A stretch of DNA of 64,000 nt from Dolomitihabitans soli. GTDB lineage: Bacteria > Actinomycetota > Actinomycetes > Streptosporangiales > Streptosporangiaceae. Location of the stretch: the NCBI RefSeq assembly GCF_022213955.1, contig NZ_JAKNTW010000028.1, forward strand, positions 1 through 64,000. Direction: 5' to 3'. Below the pieces are notes generated by a model, which did not search any database, had not been told where the DNA came from, and was given only the letters and a program-made list of their open reading frames with translations. Of this stretch, positions 28,948-37,742 are shown one piece after another. Position 1 is the stretch's first letter. Every line of letters starts with the position of its first letter. The translations under genes and the position numbers were made by a program.

Positions 28948-30165
28948 ATGGCCTTGACCGCCACCGTCGATTCCGCCGCACCGGCCCCCCACCGGCTCGC
29001 CGTACGGCCGCGCCGAATCCTGATCGCGACCGACACCTACCTCCCGGACGTGAACGGCGCCGCCTACTTCACCCACCGTCTCGCCACCGGTCTGGCCGCC
29101 CGCGGGAACGACGTGCACGTCGTCTGCGCCTCCGACGAGGGGCCCGCGCGGACCGACGTGATCGACGACGTCAACGTGCACCGGCTGCGCTCGGCACGGG
29201 TGCTGGTCCACCCGACCATGCGCATCTCCGTGCCCGCCCGGCTGGACCGGCTGGTCTCCTATCTCTCGCCCGACGTGGTCCACACGCAGGGCCACTTCGT
29301 GGTCGGCCGGGCGGCGGTCGCCGCGGCCCGGCGCGCGGGGGTGCCCGTCGTGGCGACCAACCACTTCATGCCGGACAACCTCTTCCAGTTCGTCCGCATC
29401 CCCGAGCGGTTGCGGGCGAGGGCCGGACAGCTCGCCTGGCGCGACTTCAACCGGGTCTTCTCCCGCGCCGACCACATCACCACGCCGACCAGGATCGCCG
29501 CCGGCCTGCTCTCCGACAAGGGGTTCACCCGCGACGTCGAGCCGGTCTCCTGCGGGATCGACCTGTCGCGTTTCCACCCTCATCTGGAGCCCAAGGCGTG
29601 GGCCAGGAAGCGCTTCGACCTCCCCGACCGCGAGACGATCCTGTTCGTCGGGCGGCTGGACGAGGAGAAGCGGATCGACGAACTGATCCGCGCCCTGCCG
29701 CACGTGCTCAACCACCGTGACGCGCAGGTGGCGCTGGTGGGAAACGGGAGCCGTCAGGCCGAACTGCGGCACCTCGCCGACCGCATCGGGGTCGGCGAGC
29801 GCGTGCACTTCCTCGGGTTCGTGCCCGACGAGGCGATGCCGCAGGCGTACGCGGCGGCCGACGTGTTCGCCATGCCGGGGGTCGCCGAGTTGCAGAGCAT
29901 CGCGACGCTGGAGGCCATGGCGTCCGGCCTGCCCGTCGTCGCCGCCGACGCGATGGCGCTGCCGCACCTGGTCCGTTCCGGCGAGAACGGCTTCCTCTAC
30001 CGGCCGCGCGACGTGCTCTCCCTGGGCAGGCACCTCACGACGCTGCTCACCTCCGACGGCCTCCGTACCACGATGGGCCGTGCCAGCCGCGAGATCGCGC
30101 TCGGCCACGACGACCAGTCCTCCCTCGCCCGTTTCGAGGAGATCTACGAGAGGCTCTCCGCATGA
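28948..30165 (+). CDS. GT4 family glycosyltransferase, diacylglycerol/PIM-type
   Basis: 405 aa from the ATG at 28948 (CCGGAG upstream). It has the GT-B fold. The N-terminal acceptor domain begins ILIATDTYLPDVNGAAYFTHRLA; the C-terminal donor domain has FVGRLDEEKRIDELI (about residue 235) and the E-x7-E type segment AELQSIATLEAMASGLPVV near residue 315. These fit PimB/PimC-like mannosyltransferases and glucosyl-diacylglycerol synthases, which act at the inner membrane face. The acceptor is inferred only. Its stop overlaps the next start by 4 bp (ATGA), so it is coupled to the DUF998 membrane protein. Confidence 0.85.
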   Translation: MALTATVDSAAPAPHRLAVRPRRILIATDTYLPDVNGAAYFTHRLATGLAARGNDVHVVCASDEGPARTDVIDDVNVHRLRSARVLVHPTMRISVPARLDRLVSYLSPDVVHTQGHFVVGRAAVAAARRAGVPVVATNHFMPDNLFQFVRIPERLRARAGQLAWRDFNRVFSRADHITTPTRIAAGLLSDKGFTRDVEPVSCGIDLSRFHPHLEPKAWARKRFDLPDRETILFVGRLDEEKRIDELIRALPHVLNHRDAQVALVGNGSRQAELRHLADRIGVGERVHFLGFVPDEAMPQAYAAADVFAMPGVAELQSIATLEAMASGLPVVAADAMALPHLVRSGENGFLYRPRDVLSLGRHLTTLLTSDGLRTTMGRASREIALGHDDQSSLARFEEIYERLSA

Positions 30166-30911
30166 CCTCGCTCACCGGACCGGGTCACGGCCTCGCGGGG
30201 AGCCCGGAGCTCAGGGCCGCGACGCGAATCACCGCGGGGCCCGCGGAACCTCCGGCGCTCGTCCGGGTGCAGGCGTGGGCGGCGGCCGCCGGGCCGGTCG
30301 TCGCGCTCGCCGCGATGCTCTACGCGCATCTGCTGCCCGGCATCGGGATCAGCCCGCTCACCGGCCTGGTCAGCGATTACGCGCTCAGCGACGGCGGGCA
30401 CGCGGCGATCCTCGTGGCCACCCTGGCACTGGCGTGGAGCTGCCTGTGGAGCGCCTACGGCATGGCGCAGGCCGACCCGGCGCGGACCGCCGCCACCCGG
30501 GTGCTGCTGATCGCCGCCGCGCTCGGCCTGGTGCTGACCGCGATCTTCCCCACCGACCCGACCGCCGGGGTGAGCACGATGGGCGGTGAACTGCACCGCT
30601 GGTCGTCGGCCCTGGTGTTCACCGGCCTGCCGTGCGCCGCCTGGATGCTCGCCCGCAACCGTCCCGAGCACCCCCGCTGGGGTTTACTCAAGGGCATGGC
30701 GCTGGTCTCCGGCCTCCTGCTGGCGGGCTTCCTCGCCGCCCACCCGGCCGCCCTGACCTCCGACCTCATCGCCGGCGGCTCCTACCACGGTCTGCTGCAG
30801 CGCCTGCTGCTGTTCAGCGACATGGCCCTGCTGCTGGCCGTCGCCACCGCCCTTCCGTTCACCGGAGCGAGACATCAGGGGAGAAATGTCCCAGTTACGT
30901 CGTCGGGGTGA
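30162..30911 (+). CDS. DUF998 membrane protein
   Basis: 249 aa, ATG overlapping the glycosyltransferase stop. About six membrane segments follow a 35-residue cytoplasmic N-terminus. The extracytoplasmic stretch SDYALSDGGHAAI and the later FPTDPTAGVSTMGGELHRWSS are typical of the DUF998 family, whose biochemical role is unknown. Coupling to a GT4 enzyme suggests a part in lipid or carrier glycoconjugate handling, but this is inference from position alone. Confidence 0.75.
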   Translation: MTSLTGPGHGLAGSPELRAATRITAGPAEPPALVRVQAWAAAAGPVVALAAMLYAHLLPGIGISPLTGLVSDYALSDGGHAAILVATLALAWSCLWSAYGMAQADPARTAATRVLLIAAALGLVLTAIFPTDPTAGVSTMGGELHRWSSALVFTGLPCAAWMLARNRPEHPRWGLLKGMALVSGLLLAGFLAAHPAALTSDLIAGGSYHGLLQRLLLFSDMALLLAVATALPFTGARHQGRNVPVTSSG

Positions 30912-30912
30912 A

Positions 30913-30950
30913 CCTACGGTAACGTAACTTACGGTCTCGTAGATCGTAAG
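30913..30950 (+). promoter_or_regulatory. inverted-repeat cluster upstream of the desaturase
   Basis: The 38 bp before the desaturase ribosome site hold overlapping symmetric elements: CTTACG..CGTAAG (30928-30933 with 30945-30950), CTACG..CGTAG (30913-30917 with 30938-30942) and TACGGTAACGTA (30914-30925). Such a dense palindrome cluster suggests a TetR-type operator controlling fatty-acid desaturation, but no regulator gene lies beside it. Confidence 0.45.
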
Positions 30951-30960
30951 GGAGAGCACT

Positions 30961-31890
30961 ATGCGTGAGTGGACTCAGACCGAGTTGCTGCACGAGCTCG
31001 AGCCGGTGGTGGCCGGGGAGCTGGACCGCCACCTCGCGGTGGCCAAGGAATGGTTTCCGCACGAGTACATCCCCTGGTCGGAGGGACGCACCTTCGATGG
31101 GGTGCTCGACGGCGAGCCGTGGCTGGAGAGCGACTCGAAGCTGCCGGAAGCGGCCAGGACGTCACTGATCGTCAACCTCCTCACGGAGGACAACCTGCCC
31201 AGTTATCACCACGAGATCGCCACGACCTTCGGGCGTGACGGGGCGTGGGGCACCTGGGTGCACCGCTGGACGGCCGAGGAGGGCAGGCACGGCGTCGCGC
31301 TGCGCGACTACCTGACGGTCACCCGCGCGGTCGATCCGGTCGAGCTGGAGCGGGCCCGCATGGTGCACATGGGCGTCGGCTTCACCACCGAGTACGGCAC
31401 GATGCTCCAGCAGCTCGCCTACGTCTCCTTCCAGGAGCTGGCGACCCGCATCTCCCACCGCAACACCGGCAGGGCCTCGGGCGAGCCGAACTGCGAGCGC
31501 CTGCTCGCCAGGATCGCCGCCGACGAGAACCTGCACATGCTCTTCTACCGCAACCTGCTCGGCGCGGCCTTCGAACTGGACCCGAACCAGACGATGCGCG
31601 CGGTGACCGACGTCGTCACCACCTTCCAGATGCCGGGCACCACCATCGAGGGGTTCACCCGCAAGGCCCTGATGATCGCCAACGAAGGCATCTACGACCT
31701 GCGCCTGCACATCGACGACGTGCTGATGCCGGTGCTCCGCCAGTGGGCGGTGTTCGACAAGGCCGACCTGAACGGCGAGGGCGAGAAGGCCCGTGAGGAG
31801 CTCGCCGCCTTCCTGGCCAAGCTGGAGACCTCCGCCACGCGGTTCGTGGACCGCCGCGCGGCCCGCCGGGCGGCGGCGGCCTCCGCGTGA
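30961..31890 (+). CDS. acyl-ACP (stearoyl-type) Delta-9 desaturase
   Basis: 309 aa, ATG at 30961 after GGGAGAG. Soluble diiron desaturase of the DesA/plant stearoyl-ACP type, introducing a cis double bond into ACP-bound acyl chains. Both ExxH iron-binding motifs are visible: EEGRH (about residue 103) and DENLH (about residue 190), with the preceding EDNLPSYH helix. Its stop overlaps the next gene (GTGA), an SDR reductase, so fatty acid modification enzymes are coupled. Expression is probably tuned by the palindrome cluster upstream. Confidence 0.9.
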   Translation: MREWTQTELLHELEPVVAGELDRHLAVAKEWFPHEYIPWSEGRTFDGVLDGEPWLESDSKLPEAARTSLIVNLLTEDNLPSYHHEIATTFGRDGAWGTWVHRWTAEEGRHGVALRDYLTVTRAVDPVELERARMVHMGVGFTTEYGTMLQQLAYVSFQELATRISHRNTGRASGEPNCERLLARIAADENLHMLFYRNLLGAAFELDPNQTMRAVTDVVTTFQMPGTTIEGFTRKALMIANEGIYDLRLHIDDVLMPVLRQWAVFDKADLNGEGEKAREELAAFLAKLETSATRFVDRRAARRAAAASA

Positions 31891-32642
31891 CCACCACCAC
31901 GTCCAGGCGGACCGCCCTGGTGACCGGGGCCTCACGCGGCCTGGGCGCCGCCATCGCCGAGCGTCTCGGGGCCGACGGGTGGCACGTGGCCGTCAACTAC
32001 GCGCACGACACCGCCGGGGCCACCGCGGTCGCCGAACGGGTCTCGGCCGCGGGCGGCAGCGCCCACCCGGTCCGCTTCGACGTGACCGACGAGCAGTCCA
32101 TACGGCAGGGCATCGCCGCGATCGCCGGGCGGTCGGGGCCGATCCACGTCGTGGTGAACAACGCGACCGGCCCGCAGCCCCTCATCCCGGCCGAGCGGCA
32201 GTCGTGGGACGACCATCTCGCCCAGCTCCGCTTCTTCGTCAAGGCGCCGCTGCTGCTCATGCAGGCCGTGCTGCCCACGATGCGGGAGGCCGGGTCGGGG
32301 CGGATCATCAACATCGGCAGCGAGGTCACCGACCTGGGCAACCCGGAGATGGGCCACTATGTCGCGGCCAAGGCGGCGATGCACGGCCTGACCCGTTCCT
32401 GGGCCCGCGAGCTGGGCCCGCTCGGGATCACCGTCAACACGGTCGAGCCCGGCTGGATCCCGGTCGAGCGGCACGGCGATGTCACCCCCGACGACACCGC
32501 CCCCTACCTGCGCGGCGTGGCGCTCGGGCAGATGGGCGTCCCCGCCGACGTGGCCGACACGGTGGCGTTCCTCGCCTCCACCGGTTCCCGGTTCATCACC
32601 GGTCAGCGCCTCGCCGTCAACGGCGGTAAGACCATGGCCTGA
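31887..32642 (+). CDS. FabG-like SDR, 3-oxoacyl-ACP reductase family
   Basis: 251 aa from a GTG that overlaps the desaturase stop by 4 bp. Classical short-chain dehydrogenase: NADP-binding TGASRGLG (residues about 13-20), NNAT (about 91), catalytic Ser in INIGSEVTD (about 139) and Tyr/Lys in HYVAAKAA (about 153-157). The C-terminal SRFITGQRLAVNGG is typical of FabG. A role in acyl-chain metabolism is supported by coupling to the desaturase; a specific substrate cannot be assigned. Confidence 0.85.
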   Translation: MTTTTSRRTALVTGASRGLGAAIAERLGADGWHVAVNYAHDTAGATAVAERVSAAGGSAHPVRFDVTDEQSIRQGIAAIAGRSGPIHVVVNNATGPQPLIPAERQSWDDHLAQLRFFVKAPLLLMQAVLPTMREAGSGRIINIGSEVTDLGNPEMGHYVAAKAAMHGLTRSWARELGPLGITVNTVEPGWIPVERHGDVTPDDTAPYLRGVALGQMGVPADVADTVAFLASTGSRFITGQRLAVNGGKTMA

Positions 32643-32654
32643 TTTCATCACTTG

Positions 32655-32683
32655 TTGACTTCCTGGGTGGGCAGGATTAGCGT
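32655..32683 (+). promoter_or_regulatory. promoter upstream of the PEP-synthase-like gene
   Basis: TTGACT (32655-32660), a 17-bp spacer and TAGCGT (32678-32683) lie 40 bp before the ATG at 32723. The rifampin-associated element known upstream of some rifampin phosphotransferase genes is not present. Confidence 0.55.
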
Positions 32684-32722
32684 CGGCTTCATCACCTCGC
32701 CACGAGGCTCTGAGGAGCGCGC

Positions 32723-35332
32723 ATGGACATCACCGACCCGCCCCTCGTCATCGACCTGGCCGAGGTGACGGCCGGGATGCTGCCGCTGGTGGGCGGCAAG
32801 GCGGCCAACCTGGGGGTGCTGATCGGCGCCGGGCTGCCCGTGCCCGGCGGATTCTGCGTCACCGCCGAGGCCTACCGCCGGGTGGCGGCGGAGGCCGGGC
32901 TCGACGAGGTCGCGACCGAGTCGGTGGCCGACGCCGGGCGGGCCAGGGAGCTGCTGCTGGGCGTGCGGGTGCCCGACGAGATCGTCCGCGCCCTGCGCGA
33001 GCGGGTGCGCGGGCCGGTGGCCGTCAGGTCGTCGGCCACCGCCGAGGACCTCCCGTACGCCAGCTTCGCCGGGCAGCAGGACACCTTCCTCAACGTGGTC
33101 GGCCCCGACGCCGTGGCCGACGCGGTGCGCAGGTGCTGGGCCTCGCTGTGGAACGACAGAGCGGTCGCCTACCGGCAGGCGGCCGGCGTCGACCACCGCG
33201 GGGTCAGGCTCGCCGTGGTGGTCCAGGAGATGGTCCAGTCGGAGGTCGCGGGGGTGATGTTCACCGCCGACCCGGTCACCGGACGGCGTCGCAGGGCGGT
33301 GATCGACGCGGCTCCCGGCCTCGGCGAGTCCGTGGTCTCCGGCGCGGTCAACCCCGATCACTTCGTCGTCGACATCCCCTCCGGCCGGATCGTGCAGCGC
33401 CGTCCGGGCGACAAGCTGCTCGCCGTACGATCGTTGCCGGGCGGCGGGGTGCAGCGGGTGGCGAACGGCGCGGAGGAGCGGTCCTGCCTCACCGACGGGC
33501 AGATCGGCGCGCTGGCCAGGCTGGGCGCCGAGGTGGAGGACCACTACGGCGCGCCACAGGACATCGAGTGGGCCGTCGACGGCGACGGCACGTTGTGGCT
33601 GACCCAGTCGCGTCCCATCACCACGCTGTATCCGGTGCCGGAAGGGCCTGACGGGCTGCGGGTCTACTTCTGCGCGAGCGTCGCCCAGGGGCTCTACCGG
33701 CCGATCACGCCGATGGGCATGTCCGCCTTCCGGCTGCTCGCCTCCTCGATGGCCGCGGAGTTCGGCTTCCCCGTCGCCGACCGGCACGCGGGACCGCCCA
33801 TCTTCGCCGAAGCGGGCCAGCGGCTCTTCCTGGACGCCACCGGGGCCATGCGCAGCCGCGTGGGGCGCGCCCTGATCCCCCGGGTCCTCGACTTCATGGA
33901 GGCGAGGTCGGCCGTGGTGATGCGCGGCCTGTTCGACGACCCCCGCCTCACCGTCACCCAGCGCTCGCGGCTGCCCGCCCTGCGCAGGGTGGCCAGGCTC
34001 GCGCTGCGCCACCGGATTCCGCCCCGGGTGCTCAAGTACCTGCTGCGCCCGCACACCGCGGCGGCCGACCTCGCCCGGCTGGAGGCCCGGCTGACGGCCC
34101 GCCTCAAGGCGCCGCCGCGTCCCACGTCCACCGCCAGGCTCGACTACGCGGACCGGGCGCTCAGCTCGGCGATGATCACCGTGCTGCCCGCGGTGTTCCC
34201 CGCGATGGCGGCCGGGTTCGCCTCGTTCGGGCTCGCCTACCGGCTGCTCGGCGAGCGGGCCACCAGCGCGGAGTTGCAGACCGTCCTGCGCGGCCTGCCC
34301 GGCAACGTGACCACCGAGATGGACCTGGCCCTGTGGGCGCTGGCGAACCGGCTGCGCGAGGACGAGCCGGCCACCCGCCTGCTGCTCGACTCCTCCCCCG
34401 CCGACCTGTCCGCCCGCTACCGGACCGGCGGGCTGCCGCCCGTGGTGCGCGAGGAGCTCGCGGCCTTCCTCGCCAGGTACGGCATGCGGGCCGTCGCCGA
34501 GATCGACCTGGGCCTGCCCCGCTGGTCGGACGATCCGGCGCACATCCTCGGCGTGGTGGCCAACTATCTGCGGCTGGAGGACCAGTCGATGGCGCCCGAC
34601 GCGCTGTTCGCGAACGGGGCGGACGAGGCCGTCCGCATGATCGCCGAACTCGGCCGCCGGGCGGGCGGGGCGCGCGGCCGGCTCGTCCGGGCGGCCCTGC
34701 GCCGGGCCCGCACCCTGATGGGGGCGCGGGAACTGCCGAAGTTCCTCATCATCACCACCCTGGCGGCGGTCCGCGAACAGCTCGCCGAGGTCGGCGCCGA
34801 GCTCGCCGGGCAGGGCAGGCTGGAGACGCCCGGCGACGTCTTCTTCGTGACGTTGTCCGAGGCGAGGGCCGGGCTCGGCGGGGCCGACCTGCGTACGGTC
34901 GTGGCCGAGCGGCGCGAGACCTACGGGCGGGAGCTGTCACGGCGCAGGGTCCCGCGCATCCTGCTGTCCGACGGCACCGAGCCCGAGGCGGTCGCCGCGG
35001 CGGCCGCCCCGCCCGGCGGCGCGATCACCGGCACGCCCGCCTCGGCGGGCTCGGTGACGGGCGTCGCCAGGGTCGTCCTCGATCCGGAGGGGGCGAGGCT
35101 GGAGCCCGGCGAGATCCTCGTCTGCCCCTCGACCGACCCCGGCTGGACCCCGCTGTTCCTCACGGCGGGCGGCCTGGTGATGGAGATGGGCGGCGCCAAC
35201 TCGCACGGCGCGGTGGTCGCCAGGGAGTACGGCATCCCGGCGGTGGTCGGCGTCGCCCACGTCACCGAGCGGGTGGAGACCGGCCAGAAGATCACCGTGG
35301 ACGGCACGTCCGGCACCGTCGTCCCCGCCTGA
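32723..35332 (+). CDS. PEP synthase/rifampin phosphotransferase-like dikinase
   Basis: 869 aa, ATG at 32723 after GAGGAGCG. Three-part dikinase. An ATP-grasp domain covers about 1-310 (GGKAANLG, AVRSSATAEDLPYASFAGQQ, ending in QSRPITTLYP). A central helical domain follows (about 315-740). The C-terminal phosphohistidine domain has GGANSHGAVVAREYGIP with the swivelling His near residue 827. Length and domain order match rifampin phosphotransferases, which move the beta-phosphate of ATP onto rifamycins, more closely than true PEP synthase, which has a further PEP/pyruvate-binding barrel. No such barrel is present. Antibiotic inactivation is therefore possible but unproven; many uncharacterised actinobacterial paralogues look alike. 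Confidence 0.8.
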   Translation: MDITDPPLVIDLAEVTAGMLPLVGGKAANLGVLIGAGLPVPGGFCVTAEAYRRVAAEAGLDEVATESVADAGRARELLLGVRVPDEIVRALRERVRGPVAVRSSATAEDLPYASFAGQQDTFLNVVGPDAVADAVRRCWASLWNDRAVAYRQAAGVDHRGVRLAVVVQEMVQSEVAGVMFTADPVTGRRRRAVIDAAPGLGESVVSGAVNPDHFVVDIPSGRIVQRRPGDKLLAVRSLPGGGVQRVANGAEERSCLTDGQIGALARLGAEVEDHYGAPQDIEWAVDGDGTLWLTQSRPITTLYPVPEGPDGLRVYFCASVAQGLYRPITPMGMSAFRLLASSMAAEFGFPVADRHAGPPIFAEAGQRLFLDATGAMRSRVGRALIPRVLDFMEARSAVVMRGLFDDPRLTVTQRSRLPALRRVARLALRHRIPPRVLKYLLRPHTAAADLARLEARLTARLKAPPRPTSTARLDYADRALSSAMITVLPAVFPAMAAGFASFGLAYRLLGERATSAELQTVLRGLPGNVTTEMDLALWALANRLREDEPATRLLLDSSPADLSARYRTGGLPPVVREELAAFLARYGMRAVAEIDLGLPRWSDDPAHILGVVANYLRLEDQSMAPDALFANGADEAVRMIAELGRRAGGARGRLVRAALRRARTLMGARELPKFLIITTLAAVREQLAEVGAELAGQGRLETPGDVFFVTLSEARAGLGGADLRTVVAERRETYGRELSRRRVPRILLSDGTEPEAVAAAAAPPGGAITGTPASAGSVTGVARVVLDPEGARLEPGEILVCPSTDPGWTPLFLTAGGLVMEMGGANSHGAVVAREYGIPAVVGVAHVTERVETGQKITVDGTSGTVVPA

Positions 35333-35361
35333 GAGGGTTCACTCCCGGGCGGCGAGGGGGA

Positions 35362-37266
35362 ATGATGCTGAACATGACGCCGGACAAGGTCTACGCCGAG
35401 GCGCACGCCCGCAGCATCGCCGACCCGGAGGGCTTCTGGGCCGAGGCCGCCGAGGCGGTCGCCTGGACCCGAGCCCCCCGGCGCGTCCTCGACTCCGGCG
35501 ACCCGCCGTTCTACCGGTGGTTCCCCGACGGGGAGCTGAACACCTGCCACAACGCGCTCGACCGGCACGTCGAGGCCGGGCACGGCGACCGCCTGGCGCT
35601 GATCTACGACAGCCCGGTCTCGGGTTCCCGCGCGTCCTACACCTACGAGCGGCTCCGCGACGAGGTCGCCCGATTCGCCGGGGTCCTCCGCTCGCTGGGG
35701 GTCGGGCGCGGCGACCGGGTCGTGATCTACATGCCGATGGTCCCCGAGGCGGTCATGGCCATGCTGGCGTGCGCCCGGCTGGGCGCGGTCCACTCGGTGG
35801 TGTTCGGCGGGTTCGCCCCCAAGGAGTTGGCGGCCCGGATCGACGACGCCCGGCCGAAGGTCGTCGTCGCCGCGTCCTGCGGCATCGAGCCCACCCGGGT
35901 CGTGCCGTACAAGCCGATGCTGGACGCCGCGCTGGAGCTGGCCGGGCACGCGCCCGAGCGGTGCGTGATCCTGCGGCGCGAGCAGGCGCCCGCCGAGCTG
36001 GGCCCGCGCGACCTCGACTGGCACGAGGCGATGAGCGCCGCCGAGCCCGCCGGCTGCGTGCCGGTCGCGGCCACCGACCCGCTCTACATCCTCTACACCA
36101 GCGGCACCACCGGACGCCCGAAGGGCGTGGTCCGCGACAACGGCGGGCACGCGGTGGCACTGCTGTGGAGCATGACGGCGGTGTACGGCATGCGGCCGGG
36201 CGAGGTGTTCTGGACCGCCTCCGACGTGGGCTGGGTCGTCGGCCACTCCTACATCGTCTACGGTCCGCTGCTGCTCGGCGCGACCACCGTGCTGTACGAG
36301 GGCAAGCCCGTGGGCACGCCGGACGCGGGGGCGTTCTGGCGGGTCATCGAGGAGTACGGCGTGCGGGCGCTGTTCACCGCGCCGACCGCGTTCCGGGCGA
36401 TCAAACGCGACGATCCGTCGGCGGCCCTGCTCGGCGAGTACGACATCTCATCGCTCCGGGCCCTCTTCCTGGCCGGCGAACGCCTCGACCCCGACACCTA
36501 CCACTGGGCGACGGACCGGCTCGGCGTGCCCGTCATCGACCACTGGTGGCAGACGGAGACCGGCTGGCCGATCGCCGCCAACCTGCGCGGCCTCGCGCCG
36601 ATGCCCATCAAACCGGGCTCCCCGACCGTGCCCGTCCCCGGCTACGACGTGCGCGTCCTCGACCCGGACGGCCACGACTGCGCGCCCGGCGAGGAGGGCG
36701 CGATCTGCCTGCGGCTGCCGCTGCCGCCCGGCACCCTGCCCACCCTCTGGCACGACGACGAACGCTACGCCGAGTCCTACCTGACCGCCTTCCCCGGCCA
36801 CTACCTCACCGGCGACGGCGGCTACCTCGACGAGGACGGCTACCTGTTCGTGATGGGCCGCACCGACGATGTGATCAACGTCGCCGGGCACCGGCTGTCG
36901 ACCGGCTCGATGGAGGCGGTACTCGCCGCGCATCCCGCCGTGGCCGAGTGCGCCGTGATCGGAGTGGCGGACGAGCTGAAGGGGCAACTCCCCCGGGGGT
37001 TCGTGGTGCTCAAGAGCGGCGCGCAGGTCGATCCGGGGGCGCTGCGCGCGGAACTCGTCCAGGCGGTGCGCGACCAGGTGGGCGCGGTCGCCGCCTTCAA
37101 GCAGGTGGACGTCGTGACGGCGTTGCCGAAGACCCGCTCGGGCAAGATCCTGCGCAAGACCATGCGCGGCATCGTGGAGGGTACGGCGGAGCCGGTGCCC
37201 TCGACCATCGAGGACCCCGCGGTCCTCGACAGCCTCCGCGCGGCCATCGCCCGCGCGGACGGGTAA
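35362..37266 (+). CDS. prpE: propionyl-CoA synthetase
   Basis: 634 aa from the first of three clustered ATGs (35362, 35365, 35374), preceded by GGCGAGGGGG. ANL-superfamily ligase making propionyl-CoA from propionate, ATP and CoA. Close to PrpE throughout: FYRWFPDGELNTCHNALDRH (about residue 50), the AMP-binding P-loop YTSGTTGRPKG (about 243), and the C-terminal PKTRSGKILRKTMR containing the regulatory acetylatable Lys near residue 595. It starts 29 bp after the dikinase-like gene and is probably co-transcribed with it, a pairing without an obvious metabolic reason. Confidence 0.9.
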   Translation: MMLNMTPDKVYAEAHARSIADPEGFWAEAAEAVAWTRAPRRVLDSGDPPFYRWFPDGELNTCHNALDRHVEAGHGDRLALIYDSPVSGSRASYTYERLRDEVARFAGVLRSLGVGRGDRVVIYMPMVPEAVMAMLACARLGAVHSVVFGGFAPKELAARIDDARPKVVVAASCGIEPTRVVPYKPMLDAALELAGHAPERCVILRREQAPAELGPRDLDWHEAMSAAEPAGCVPVAATDPLYILYTSGTTGRPKGVVRDNGGHAVALLWSMTAVYGMRPGEVFWTASDVGWVVGHSYIVYGPLLLGATTVLYEGKPVGTPDAGAFWRVIEEYGVRALFTAPTAFRAIKRDDPSAALLGEYDISSLRALFLAGERLDPDTYHWATDRLGVPVIDHWWQTETGWPIAANLRGLAPMPIKPGSPTVPVPGYDVRVLDPDGHDCAPGEEGAICLRLPLPPGTLPTLWHDDERYAESYLTAFPGHYLTGDGGYLDEDGYLFVMGRTDDVINVAGHRLSTGSMEAVLAAHPAVAECAVIGVADELKGQLPRGFVVLKSGAQVDPGALRAELVQAVRDQVGAVAAFKQVDVVTALPKTRSGKILRKTMRGIVEGTAEPVPSTIEDPAVLDSLRAAIARADG

Positions 37267-37636
37267 GAGATCACGGCAGGCGCACCGGGAACCGCCGGTA
37301 GCGGGCGGCCGGGGTCCCACGGGCCTGGAATCGGGTCCTGCGGGCCTGGAGCCGGGTCCCGCAGGTTTGGAGCCGGTCCCGCAAGGTCTGGAACCGAGGT
37401 TCCGCGCCTGGAATCGGGTCCTGCGGGTCTGGAGCCGGTCCTGCGGGTCTGGAACCGGCGGAGACGGTCGTCCGGTGCCGTGATGGCGGCCGCCACGCGC
37501 CGGCGTTCTGCGCGTCCAGATGGGCCCGCGGACGCCGGGCGCCCGCGGCCGGGGGCGCCAATGAGGCTCGCCGTACATCGGGCGTGACCTCCCGTTCGGC
37601 TCCTGTTGGGGCAGTGCGCCCGGACTTTCCGGCAAG
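37267..37636. other. intergenic region after prpE containing a repeat array
   Basis: No gene is supported here. The first half is occupied by a 21-bp repeat array (listed separately). The second half is GC-rich unique sequence leading to a promoter at 37637-37666. Long open frames on the minus strand across it consist of repeat-derived Pro/Arg/Gly peptides and were rejected. Confidence 0.6.
37312..37456. repeat. seven tandem 20-21 bp degenerate repeats
   Basis: Seven head-to-tail units start at 37312, 37333, 37354, 37375, 37396, 37416 and 37437. The unit consensus is about GGGTCCYGCGGGYCTGGARYC (R and Y mark variable purines and pyrimidines). Units differ at one to five positions. The array is too short-period and has no spacers, so it is not a CRISPR. 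Function unknown. Confidence 0.85.
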
Positions 37637-37666
37637 TTGCACGGACGCAGACCGTACGGATAACGT
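37637..37666 (+). promoter_or_regulatory. promoter of the DUF6879-regulator locus
   Basis: TTGCAC (37637-37642), an 18-bp spacer and TAACGT (37661-37666) lie 76 bp upstream of the ATG at 37743. It is the best match in the area, which is less GC-rich than its surroundings. Confidence 0.5.
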
Positions 37667-37742
37667 AACCCACCGTAGCCGCCTTCCCTGGTAACCGGCG
37701 AAGACGCAGACCTCGGGCAACCCGCTATCTGGGGAGAAGAGT

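Noticed and set aside
32643-32722. Rifampin-associated element before the rifampin-phosphotransferase-like gene
   Set aside because: The inverted repeat GGGGCTTGCGGCAAGGCCC or a close variant was not found.
37457-37636. A minus-strand protein gene in the gap after prpE
   Set aside because: Candidate frames have no ribosome site or domain and consist partly of repeat-derived peptide.
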